A DNA stretch of 46,870 nt from SURF-32 sp964648365 (lineage in GTDB: Bacteria; Planctomycetota; Phycisphaerae; UBA1845), in contig CAZYLK010000025.1 of the NCBI GenBank assembly GCA_964648365.1, forward strand, positions 1-46,870, read 5' to 3'. Below the pieces are notes generated by a model, which saw nothing but the letters and a program-made list of their open reading frames with translations, did no database searches and was not told where the DNA came from. Positions 8,772 to 16,056 of this stretch are shown here, in pieces. The stretch's first letter is position 1, and each line of letters begins with the position of its first letter. A program made the position numbers and the translations under genes.

Positions 8772-8860
8772 CACGGTCTCGTCTTCGAGGCCGTGGTGAG
8801 TACGGCGGCCACCGCTGGGCTTCGGAACGCATCGCTGCAGCCGGCCACGACCTGCCTTCG
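8770..8860 (-). repeat. Dispersed palindromic repeat, copy 3 (reversed)
   Basis: The reverse complement of this segment aligns with the repeats at 11090-11261 and 14235-14412. The 24-base core hairpin is at 8772-8795: arms CACGG-CTCG and CGAG-CCGTG, one mismatched pair, loop AAGA on the element strand. Similarity extends on the element strand to CGAAGGCAGGTCGTGG. This copy is shorter than the other two. Confidence 0.75.
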
Positions 8861-9063
8861 TAAGACCGCGCCCGCTCGGCGGGTGCGGGCCGGGCCATGG
8901 CACACCGCTTGCATACTGCTGACCGGCGTATCGAGGTGCGGAACGTCCGCCGCGGCGGACCGTCGGACGATTGTCACCGGGTCAGGTGTTGGGGTCGTCC
9001 AGCGGCGGTCGCAGCTTCTGCATCCGCTCGTTGCCGTCCGGCATTCTGACGGAGGTCCATCCC

Positions 9064-9507
9064 ATGACCGGCGATCGTGTTCTGATCATCGACGACGACC
9101 CCGACGTGCGCGAAGCCCTGAGGCTGATCCTGGAGCCCAACGGCTACCGCGTCACCCTCTGCGCCAGCGGGCCGGAAGGCCGCGCCGCCGCGCAGCGCGA
9201 GCGGCCTGACGTCATCCTGCTCGACATCATGCTCTCGACCGTCTCGGAGGGCTTCCACATCGCTTATGACTTCCGTAAAGATGAAAAGCTCCGCGACGTC
9301 CCCATCATCATGATTTCGTCGATCGGCGAGTCCGTCGGAATGGAGTTCGCATCCGAGGTCGGCTCGGACTACATGCCGGCTGAGGTGTTCCTGGCCAAAC
9401 CGCTGCACGCCGCCACCGTTCTCAGCGCGATCAAGGACGTGCTGGAGAAGGCGCATCCCGAACTGAAGATTCTCCAGGCCGGTAAGAATCCGGCCGCGCG
9501 GGTCTAG
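9064..9507 (+). CDS. Stand-alone response regulator receiver protein
   Basis: A 147-residue protein made of one CheY-like receiver domain and no DNA-binding or enzyme output domain. Acidic pocket D10-D12 (IIDDDPD), phosphoacceptor D54 (VILLDIML), the Ser/Thr switch in IIMISSIGE and the conserved Lys in VFLAKPL are all present. The loop before the Lys is longer than usual (SEVGSDYMPAEVFLAK). The ATG at 9064 follows GGAGG by nine bases. It lies 15 bases ahead of the histidine kinase and so forms a two-component pair. It may act by protein contact or as a phosphate shuttle. Being divergent from the hydrogenase operon makes regulation of that operon plausible but unproven. Confidence 0.9.
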   Translation: MTGDRVLIIDDDPDVREALRLILEPNGYRVTLCASGPEGRAAAQRERPDVILLDIMLSTVSEGFHIAYDFRKDEKLRDVPIIMISSIGESVGMEFASEVGSDYMPAEVFLAKPLHAATVLSAIKDVLEKAHPELKILQAGKNPAARV

Positions 9508-9522
9508 GCGGCATAACCGCCC

Positions 9523-11067
9523 ATGTCACGCACCAACGGCGATCTGTGGACGATGATGCCGCACGGCGGATTCCGCGTGCGCGTACTGGTGGCGCTGATC
9601 AGCCACCAGTGGTTCATCCGCCTGCGCTGGATTTTCGTCCTCGCGACGCTGCTGCTGTTACAGGTTGAACGATTCCACGACGGCGGCGTGGATCGGCCGG
9701 CGCTCATGTGGATGGCCGCGGTGGCGCTGGGCGTGGTGAACCTGGCGTGGACCGGCATCGGGCGAAGGCTGAGCCGCGGCCTCGACGCCGACGCGGAGCG
9801 CAGCGACGACGCCCTGCGACGCGTGGTCGCCTTCATCAACGCTCAGATGGCCGTGGACATCTTCGTGCTCACCGTCCTGTTGCGCTGCAGCGGCGGCGTC
9901 GAGAACCCGATGGCGATCTTCTACCTGTTTCACACGCTGATCGCCGCTCTGCTGCTCAAACCGCTCAACGCCCTCTTGCAGGGAAGCTGGGCACTGGCCA
10001 TGTTCGCCACGCTGGGGCTGGGCGAATGCTTCGGCTGGATCACGCCGCACTATCCCTTCGTCGCCGCGCAGGCCGCCTCCGCCACCCACACGGACGTTCT
10101 CAGCGTGCTGGTCAGCGTCGGCGTGCTCGCGGCGGGGATCGTCGGAACGCTCTATTTCACACTTCAGATTTCCTCCCGACTCGATGAACAGGAACGCGAG
10201 CTGTTCGAGACCAACGTCGCGCTGCGCAAGAGCCGCGAAGACGTCATCCGCTTGCAGGAAAAGCGGGCCCGGTTCCTGCGCACCGCCGCCCACCAGCTCA
10301 AGACGCCGCTGACCGGCATCGAGATGCTGGCGGGTTTGATCCGTGACGGCGTGGTCGCCGGCGACGCGGTGCCGTCCATGGTGGGACGCATCATTCGCCG
10401 CTGCCAGGAAGCGATCGTCCAGGTGACGGAACTGCTCACGCTCGAGCGGATCGAGCGCGCCGCGCACGAACCGCGGACGATCGACGGCGTAGAGGTCCGC
10501 CCGGCGTTGGAGCGACTGGCGGCGCGTTACCGCGGCCAGGCGCGGGCGAAGGGGCTGACGTTCGAATCGCGGATCAGCCTTAACGAGGGCACCGCGCCAC
10601 CCGACGAGGGTGGGCACGCGGAAGTGGAAGCCGATCGCACGGAGCGATCCGCCGGCGCCTCGGCCAAGGGGAAGCGCCGCCGCGGAGAGCGTGCTGTGGC
10701 TCGCGGCCGCATCGGCGTCGAGCGCCGCGACTTCGAGGACTGCGTCGGCAATCTGCTCGACAACGCCATCAAATACACGCGCGAGGGCGGTTCGGTCACT
10801 TTGACCGCGAGCGACCTGGATGGCGGGCTGCAATTGAGCGTCGCCGACACCGGCATCGGCATCCCGGACGAGGCCATGGACAACCTCTTCGAGCCGTTTC
10901 ACCGCGGCAACGCGGCCTTGGCGGAAGGCATCGCCGGCTCCGGCCTGGGCCTGACCATCGTTCGCGAAGTCGTCCAGCAGGCCCGCGGCCGCATCGACGT
11001 GCGTTCGCCCGAGGGCGGCGGCGCCGAGTTTGTGCTCTGGTTTCCGTGGGCGGCGTCGCAATCATAA
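9523..11067 (+). CDS. Membrane sensor histidine kinase, RegB-like input domain
   Basis: A 514-residue kinase. The N-terminal part (about 20-210) has five to six hydrophobic segments. The motif GGVENPMAIFY (~125) resembles the GGxxNPF ubiquinone-binding motif of RegB/PrrB redox kinases. The HisKA site is AAHQLKTPLTG with His257. The N box is NLLDNAIKYT (~408), G1 is DTGIGIP (~446) and G2 is GSGLGLTIV (~475). About 45 residues before the N box (NEGTAPPDEGG to ARGRIG) are a charged, low-complexity insertion whose DNA contains two palindromes. Paired with the receiver protein just upstream. Inferred role: sensing quinone-pool redox state. RegB's redox-active Cys next to the H box is not evident. 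Confidence 0.88.
   Translation: MSRTNGDLWTMMPHGGFRVRVLVALISHQWFIRLRWIFVLATLLLLQVERFHDGGVDRPALMWMAAVALGVVNLAWTGIGRRLSRGLDADAERSDDALRRVVAFINAQMAVDIFVLTVLLRCSGGVENPMAIFYLFHTLIAALLLKPLNALLQGSWALAMFATLGLGECFGWITPHYPFVAAQAASATHTDVLSVLVSVGVLAAGIVGTLYFTLQISSRLDEQERELFETNVALRKSREDVIRLQEKRARFLRTAAHQLKTPLTGIEMLAGLIRDGVVAGDAVPSMVGRIIRRCQEAIVQVTELLTLERIERAAHEPRTIDGVEVRPALERLAARYRGQARAKGLTFESRISLNEGTAPPDEGGHAEVEADRTERSAGASAKGKRRRGERAVARGRIGVERRDFEDCVGNLLDNAIKYTREGGSVTLTASDLDGGLQLSVADTGIGIPDEAMDNLFEPFHRGNAALAEGIAGSGLGLTIVREVVQQARGRIDVRSPEGGGAEFVLWFPWAASQS
10596..10649. repeat. Two palindromes inside the kinase gene
   Basis: The first hairpin, at 10596-10615, has arms GCCACCC and GGGTGGGC around GACGA. The second, at 10633-10649, has perfect arms GATCGC and GCGATC around ACGGA. 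They coincide with the low-complexity insertion of the kinase. They look like repeat-derived sequence kept in frame. Confidence 0.6.
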
Positions 11068-11089
11068 CGGGGCGACTCGATGACCCCAG

Positions 11090-11261
11090 GCGCAGCGTGC
11101 GTGACATCTTGAGCGGTAACGAAGGCGTGCGCCGGGCGTAAGTCGCGTGGCATCCGGCGGAGGCGGACCGAAGGAAGATCGTGGTATGCTGGAGCGCGAC
11201 GTTCCCGAGCGCTGCAACCGGCGCTTCGCTGACCACGGCCTCGAAGACGAGACCGTGCCAC
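11090..11261 (+). repeat. Dispersed palindromic repeat, copy 1
   Basis: A roughly 170-base element between the kinase and pepD. The best conserved part runs from TGGCATCCGGCGGAGGCG (11148) to GTGCCAC (11261) and matches 14288-14412 closely. The core hairpin is at 11234-11257. No open frame is conserved between copies, so it behaves like a non-coding REP-type or MITE-like element. It fills most of the 11068-11396 gap. Confidence 0.8.
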
Positions 11262-11396
11262 GCGCGCCACGCCGAGCCCGTCACGCACCCACGAACGCAG
11301 AAACCACATGCGGGACATGGCGGTTTGAGCTACACTGCGGCTTGGGCGGTTTCCCCCCGGCAATGCCGCCCCCGCGGGCCGGATGGAGGATGCACA

Positions 11397-12890
11397 ATGT
11401 CGATGCCGAAAACGATGGAAGAACTGGAACCGCAGGCCGTGTGGCGATTCTTCGCCGGCCTGACGCGGATCCCGCGGCCGTCCAAGCACGAAGAGCGCGT
11501 GCGCAGGCACGTGCTGGAGACGGCCGGCTCGCTGGGTCTGAAGGCCCGTGAGGATGCCCAGGGCAACGTCATCATCGACGTGCCCGCTTCGCCGGGATGC
11601 GAGGCCGCACCGGTCACGGTCTTGCAGGGCCACCTGGACATGGTGTGCGAGAAAAACTCGGACACCGCGTTCGATTTCGACCGCGAGGCCATACGGACGG
11701 TTGTTGAAAAGGACGCCAAGAGCGGCGAACTCATCGTCCGCGCGGACGGAACCACGCTCGGCGCCGATAACGGCATCGGCGTCGCGCTCGCGCTGGCCGC
11801 GGCAACCGACAAATCGGTGAAACACGGGCCGCTGGAACTGCTCTTCACACTCGATGAAGAAGCCGGCATGAGCGGGGCGAAAGCCCTGACGCCGCAGTCC
11901 TTCCGCGGCCGGCGCATGCTCAACCTCGACAGCGAGGAGGACGACACGCTCTACATCGGCTGCGCCGGCGGCACGGATACCAACCTGACGTGGCGCCTTG
12001 CCGCTGAGCCGATCCCCGCGGGTCTGGCATGTGCGACGATCAAAGTCCACGGCCTGCGGGGCGGACACTCGGGCGGCGACATTCATGAAAACCGCGCCAA
12101 CGCCAACAAGCTGCTGGGACGCGTGCTGGCAAGCTGCGGCGTCGACGGGCTGCGGATCGCATCCATTAACGGCGGCAGCAAGCGCAACGCGATCCCGCGC
12201 GAAGCGGAGGCCGTGGTCTGCGGCGGCGCCGACCTGGTGAAGCGCCTGACGCAGGCGGGCGAAGCGGCATGCGCCGCGGCGCGAAGTCAATCCGGCGAGG
12301 CCAATCCGAAGGTCACGGTCACACCGGCAAGCGGCATCGCCGGCGCGCTAAGCGCCGGGCATTCCCGCGCGTTGATAGATGCAATGATCGCCCTGCCCAG
12401 CGGCGTGCTCGGCATGAGCCGGGCCATTCCCGGCCTCGTGGAGACCTCGACCAACTTCTCCACCATCAGCAGCACGGCCTCAGCCGATGGCAACTCGATC
12501 CAGGTCGTCGTCGGGATGCTCTCGCGCAGCTCGTGCGACGCATGGCTGCGGGCGACGTGCGACCAGATCGCGGCCATCGGCCGGTTGGCGGGCGCGGAAG
12601 CAACTGAGGGCAATCAATACCCCGGCTGGCAGCCCGACGTCGACTCGCCGCTGCTGGCGATCTGCCGCCGCGTCTACGAATCGACCCACGGCCACGCCCC
12701 GCAAGTGACCGCCATCCACGCCGGCCTGGAATGCGGCATCATCGCCGAGCGCGTCGGCAAGATGGACACCGTTTCCTTCGGCCCCCGCATCACCGGCGCC
12801 CACAGCCCGGAAGAGCGCGTTTACGTCGCCTCCGTTGCACGAAGCTGGACGTATCTGAAGGCGCTGCTGGCGGAACTGGGGCGGGGTTAG
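11397..12890 (+). CDS. pepD: Aminoacyl-histidine dipeptidase (PepD, M20 family)
   Basis: A 497-residue cytoplasmic zinc dipeptidase that hydrolyses Xaa-His and other dipeptides; E. coli PepD has about the same length. Metal and catalytic motifs in order: GHLDMVCEKN (His79), the bridging Asp in GADNGIG (Asp124), DEEAGMSGA (Glu154/155), LDSEEDD, the dimerisation or lid region starting GGHSGGDIHENRANAN, and the C-terminal ligand in FGPRITGAHSPEERV. The ATG at 11397 is preceded by GGAGG at seven bases; longer frames upstream run through the dispersed repeat. It stands alone between a two-component pair and the secreted paralogues. Peptide recycling is the likely role. Confidence 0.93.
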   Translation: MSMPKTMEELEPQAVWRFFAGLTRIPRPSKHEERVRRHVLETAGSLGLKAREDAQGNVIIDVPASPGCEAAPVTVLQGHLDMVCEKNSDTAFDFDREAIRTVVEKDAKSGELIVRADGTTLGADNGIGVALALAAATDKSVKHGPLELLFTLDEEAGMSGAKALTPQSFRGRRMLNLDSEEDDTLYIGCAGGTDTNLTWRLAAEPIPAGLACATIKVHGLRGGHSGGDIHENRANANKLLGRVLASCGVDGLRIASINGGSKRNAIPREAEAVVCGGADLVKRLTQAGEAACAAARSQSGEANPKVTVTPASGIAGALSAGHSRALIDAMIALPSGVLGMSRAIPGLVETSTNFSTISSTASADGNSIQVVVGMLSRSSCDAWLRATCDQIAAIGRLAGAEATEGNQYPGWQPDVDSPLLAICRRVYESTHGHAPQVTAIHAGLECGIIAERVGKMDTVSFGPRITGAHSPEERVYVASVARSWTYLKALLAELGRG

Positions 12891-13176
12891 TCACCACACA
12901 ACGGTGCGACGTCTCCAGAAAGGCCGAGCATCACGGCCGCGGCGGGCCAACGAGCCGGGCGGTCGGGGTGGTAAGGTCTGCCGAAGGCTGTGCGCGACCA
13001 GGCTCTGCCGAGCCGTACCCCCCGCTTTACCCGCCGCAGCTTCACTTCGCGAGACACGCGAGACACTCCGCCCCGCCGAATTCCATTGACTCCAGTCCCT
13101 GCGATTCGGTATAAACAGCCTCGAGTGCCGTGTTGGTTCCCGGTTACTCTGCACTTTTCTCGGGAGGGAAATCGTG

Positions 13177-14088
13177 ATGCAACGCATCCTGTTGTCGGTG
13201 TTGGGGCTTGCAGCCATGGTAGGGTCTGCACCAGCGCAGCAGAGCGAGTATTACCTTGTGGACGGCGGTAATGCCGCCAGAATCAGCGTCATCCAAAACG
13301 GCGCCGTCGTGCGGACTTGGTCGACAACCGACAGTCAGATGCCTGTCGCCGTCATCGACACGGTGCGCACCTACGGCCAGTACTCGACGAACAAGGGGGC
13401 GGAGTACGATCTGGATGGCACACCGACCGGCGTCGAGTACCGGCATCAGGGAGAAGTAAACGTCTCTCAAAGCATCGACGGTGGCACCGACGGCGTCGAA
13501 TACAATTTTCTCGCGGCCTACGGCCACAATTCGATCTGGCGCTTTGACCTCGATTGGAAAAACCCGGAGCAACTCTTCTCCGTGAGCGGCCCGACCGGCA
13601 TCACCTACGATCAGGCTTCCGGCAATCTGTGGGTCATTTCGTTTGTTGGCAAGAACATCACCGAGTACACGATGGACGGCAACGTGGTCCGCCAGTTCGG
13701 CTATTCATCGCCCAGCAGTTGGCTGGGCGCACTGGCCTACGAACCGGCCACCGACACGCTCTGGGCCGAGGAGTTTAGCACCGGCACCCTCTATCAGTAC
13801 TCCAAGGACGGCCAGACACTGCAGAGCTTTGTCGTGCCCGGCATCGGAGGTTACGCCTGGGGCGCCGAGTTCGCGGCGGCCGGCGGCATCCGCTGCCATT
13901 ACACGATCAAGAAGAGCAAAGCCAAGGGCGGTTGCGACACGTGCCCGGCCAAGGGCGATGACTATCGCACCGAAGCCGAGTGCGAAACGCCCGGCGACTG
14001 CGCCAAGAAGATCAAGACGACCATCGCCTGCCCGCGCGGCGGCAACGGCGTCTGCAAGGTCAAGGGCAAGCGCAGCGGCTGCGAATAG
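13177..14088 (+). CDS. Secreted propeller-like protein with Cys-rich tail, paralogue 1
   Basis: A 303-residue exported protein of unknown function. A signal peptide (MQRILLSVLGLAAMVGSAPAQ) is followed by about 210 residues of repeated beta segments (YDQASGNLWVISF, YEPATDTLWAEEF and similar), like an SMP-30/NHL-type propeller. After GGIRCHY comes a compact tail with eight to nine Cys and many Lys: KKSKAKGGCDTCP, GDDYRTEAEC, CAKKIK, IACPRGGNGVCK, KGKRSGC. GGGAGGG precedes the ATG by eight bases; an adjacent GTG at 13174 is the alternative. The next gene is a close paralogue of exactly equal length. A strong terminator follows after 54 bases. The tail may be a disulfide-bonded or surface-binding module; that is inference. 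Confidence 0.85.
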   Translation: MQRILLSVLGLAAMVGSAPAQQSEYYLVDGGNAARISVIQNGAVVRTWSTTDSQMPVAVIDTVRTYGQYSTNKGAEYDLDGTPTGVEYRHQGEVNVSQSIDGGTDGVEYNFLAAYGHNSIWRFDLDWKNPEQLFSVSGPTGITYDQASGNLWVISFVGKNITEYTMDGNVVRQFGYSSPSSWLGALAYEPATDTLWAEEFSTGTLYQYSKDGQTLQSFVVPGIGGYAWGAEFAAAGGIRCHYTIKKSKAKGGCDTCPAKGDDYRTEAECETPGDCAKKIKTTIACPRGGNGVCKVKGKRSGCE

Positions 14089-14142
14089 CGTACCGCACGG
14101 GAAGCATCGCCGGCCCTGACGCCGGCGCAAGCTGGGAAGCAC

Positions 14143-14181
14143 ACTCCTCCGTCGGCGACGGCCGGCGGAGGAGTTTTTCTT
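14143..14181 (+). terminator. Rho-independent terminator of paralogue 1
   Basis: Stem ACTCCTCCG / CGGAGGAGT (14143-14174) with a GC-rich inner part, followed by TTTTCTT. It lies 54 bases past the stop. The same stem recurs after paralogue 2. Confidence 0.85.
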
Positions 14182-14234
14182 CGGCTGACGGAGTGACCCA
14201 TCCGCTCGCCCGGGTTCTGACCCGCACGCTGCGC

Positions 14235-14412
14235 GCGCAGCGTTGGATGCCTGCCACTTTGAGTGGCTCAAGGTGGGCGTCGCCGAGCGTGAATCGGATG
14301 GCATCCGTCGGAGGCGAACCGAAGGCAGGCCGTGGTCATGCTGGAACGCCATTTTCCCGAGCGCTGCAACACCCGCTTCGCTCACCACGGCCTCGAAGAC
14401 GAGACCGTGCCA
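14235..14412 (+). repeat. Dispersed palindromic repeat, copy 2
   Basis: About 178 bases similar to 11090-11261 in the same orientation. Core hairpin at 14386-14409, then GTGCCACC. A second small palindrome, GCCACTTTGAGTGGC, lies at 14253-14267. It sits in the 631-base gap between the two secreted paralogues. The rest of that gap (14413-14719) holds only the leader of paralogue 2. Confidence 0.8.
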
Positions 14413-14719
14413 CCCCACCTCACCCGCCGAATCGTCACGCCGCAGCAGCGCCGAGCGCCGCTCCTGCGGGATTGACGGCGCACGCCGCCGTCCAGTATGA
14501 TCCGACGATCAGACATACGCGCACGCGTCTTCCGTCATGGACGAGCGACGGGTTCCGCGGACCGTGCGACAGGCGGCGTTTGCCGCGCCGCTCTGTATGC
14601 CCCCTGCCGCCGCGCTGTCACGCGCCGCGGCGACGGGGCGGGTTCTTCATCCGACCATGAAGGTTCGATCATGCCGCGCGGCCGCAGCCGCGGGCTTCTT
14701 TATGGCAGGGGTGATGGAC

Positions 14720-15631
14720 ATGCGTACATGTACGACGGCAGCGTTGATTTCCGCTTTGCTTACCGGATCGCTGGTCGCACAATCCAGCGACTATTACCTG
14801 GTCGAAGGCGGCGGGCGGCGCACCGCTTACGTCCTCCGCGACGGCGCGATCGCGAGGCAATGGCCGACGATCGACGACCACATGCCCCTCGCCGTGGCCG
14901 ACACGGTGCGCACCTACGGCCTCACCTTTCTGGACCGCGGCGCCGAGTACACCCGCGAGGGCGAATTCACCGGCGTGATCTACACCTACCAGAACGAGGA
15001 AAACCTGGGCCACAACGTCGACGGCGGCACCGACGGCATCGAGCGCAACTTCCTGGCCGGCTATCTCGACGGCGGCATCTGGTCCTACGACCGCGACTGG
15101 ACCAACCCGCAGCGCCTGTTTGCAGCGCCCACGGCCGCAGGCGTCACCTGGGATCACGCCCACGGCACGCTGTGGGTCATCCAGCTCGAAGGCACCCGCA
15201 TTGCCGAGTACACGCTCGACGGCGTTCTGCTCGACTCGTTCACCTATTCCACGCCGAGCACGTTCCTCGCCGCGCTCGCCTACGAACGCGCCACGGACAC
15301 ACTGTGGGCCGGCGAGTTCGACAGCGGCACGTTCTATCAGTTCTCCAAGACCGGTCGCGTGCTGGATCAGTTCACGATCCCCGAACTGGCCGGCTCGATC
15401 TGGGGCGGCGAGTTCGCCGCGGCCGGCGGCGTGGCGTGCCACTACCGCCTCAAGAAAAGCAAACCCAAAGGCGGCTGCGACGCCTGCCCGCGGCGCGGCG
15501 ACGACTATGCGACGCCAGACGAGTGCGAATCCAAGCGAGATTGCCGGAAGACCCTGAAATCTACGATACCCTGCCCCGGCGGCGGCAACGGCGTCTGCAA
15601 GCTGAAGGGTAAGCGAAGCGGGTGCAACTGA
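14720..15631 (+). CDS. Secreted propeller-like protein with Cys-rich tail, paralogue 2
   Basis: A 303-residue paralogue of the preceding gene, clearly alignable end to end. Signal peptide MRTCTTAALISALLTGSLVAQ, the mature start SSDYYLVEGG (SEYYLVDGG in paralogue 1), beta segments with WDHAHGTLWVIQL and YERATDTLWAGEF, and the tail GGVACHYRLKKSKPKGGC ending KLKGKRSGCN. The Cys spacing of the tail is conserved exactly while the propeller part varies. Start chosen at the ATG with AGGGG eight bases upstream, which gives the same length as paralogue 1; an ATG six bases earlier and a much longer frame are possible. Tandem duplication is the simplest origin. Function unknown. Confidence 0.85.
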   Translation: MRTCTTAALISALLTGSLVAQSSDYYLVEGGGRRTAYVLRDGAIARQWPTIDDHMPLAVADTVRTYGLTFLDRGAEYTREGEFTGVIYTYQNEENLGHNVDGGTDGIERNFLAGYLDGGIWSYDRDWTNPQRLFAAPTAAGVTWDHAHGTLWVIQLEGTRIAEYTLDGVLLDSFTYSTPSTFLAALAYERATDTLWAGEFDSGTFYQFSKTGRVLDQFTIPELAGSIWGGEFAAAGGVACHYRLKKSKPKGGCDACPRRGDDYATPDECESKRDCRKTLKSTIPCPGGGNGVCKLKGKRSGCN

Positions 15632-15708
15632 ATCCTAAGAGTTGATGGTCTGCCCGCTGGCAATCGGCTCAGCTCCCGCCGGTCAAACAACCCACCGACA
15701 AGACACAA

Positions 15709-15740
15709 ACTCCTCCGCCGATCGGCGTCGGCGGAGGAGT
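15709..15740. terminator. Perfect hairpin after paralogue 2
   Basis: A 13-bp perfect stem, ACTCCTCCGCCGA / TCGGCGGAGGAGT, with a six-base loop. It lies 77 bases past the stop of paralogue 2. There is no T-run on the plus strand, so termination may be weak; on the minus strand TTTGTG follows. It resembles the terminator of paralogue 1, consistent with duplication of gene plus terminator. The remaining 15741-15985 shows no gene I can support. Confidence 0.65.
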
Positions 15741-15985
15741 ACAGCAGGCTACGCGGTATTCGAAACTACAGAACTGCCGAATCGTCGGCGCAGCCAGCCG
15801 TCGGCCCCATGGCCGACTTCGCTCGTCAGTCTCCGCCATCCACGCGCTGCGCGTCCCGGCCACAAACTCCGATTTCGTACTCTCCCACGAGACTCTTGAT
15901 TGATCCGGACAATTCTGATACCTTAACCATCCCATCGGCTTGAACCACTGGCCTGCCACAGGCTCAACGACACCGCAGTCCCGGC

Positions 15986-16028
15986 GCGGGTTGAAAACCC
16001 GCTTGAAGACACCGGTTGAAAACCGGTG
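15986..16028. repeat. Pair of GTTGAAAAC palindromes
   Basis: Two hairpins share the core GGTTGAAAACC or GGGTTGAAAACCC: GCGGGTTGAAAACCCGC at 15986-16002 and CACCGGTTGAAAACCGGTG at 16010-16028. GTGCCAC overlaps the end of the second. They lie just past the stop of the oxoprolinase gene (minus strand). They look like a REP-type doublet. Confidence 0.75.
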
Positions 16029-16056
16029 CCACATCAGAGGGGCGCCGCCTCGCCCG

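Larger units (their letters stand above)
8420..9063. other. Divergent intergenic region with repeats
   Basis: This 644-base stretch separates the hydrogenase side (minus) from the two-component genes (plus). It holds the 9-bp minisatellite and a reversed copy of the dispersed repeat. The GGAGG at 9051-9055 serves the receiver gene. No promoter could be assigned confidently. Translated Gly/Thr or Pro/Ala runs in this region come from the minisatellite and are not a gene. Confidence 0.5.

Noticed and set aside
8548..8799. Gly/Thr-repeat small protein in the minisatellite
   Set aside because: All frames through the 9-bp repeat stay open; there is no ribosome site or conserved flank.
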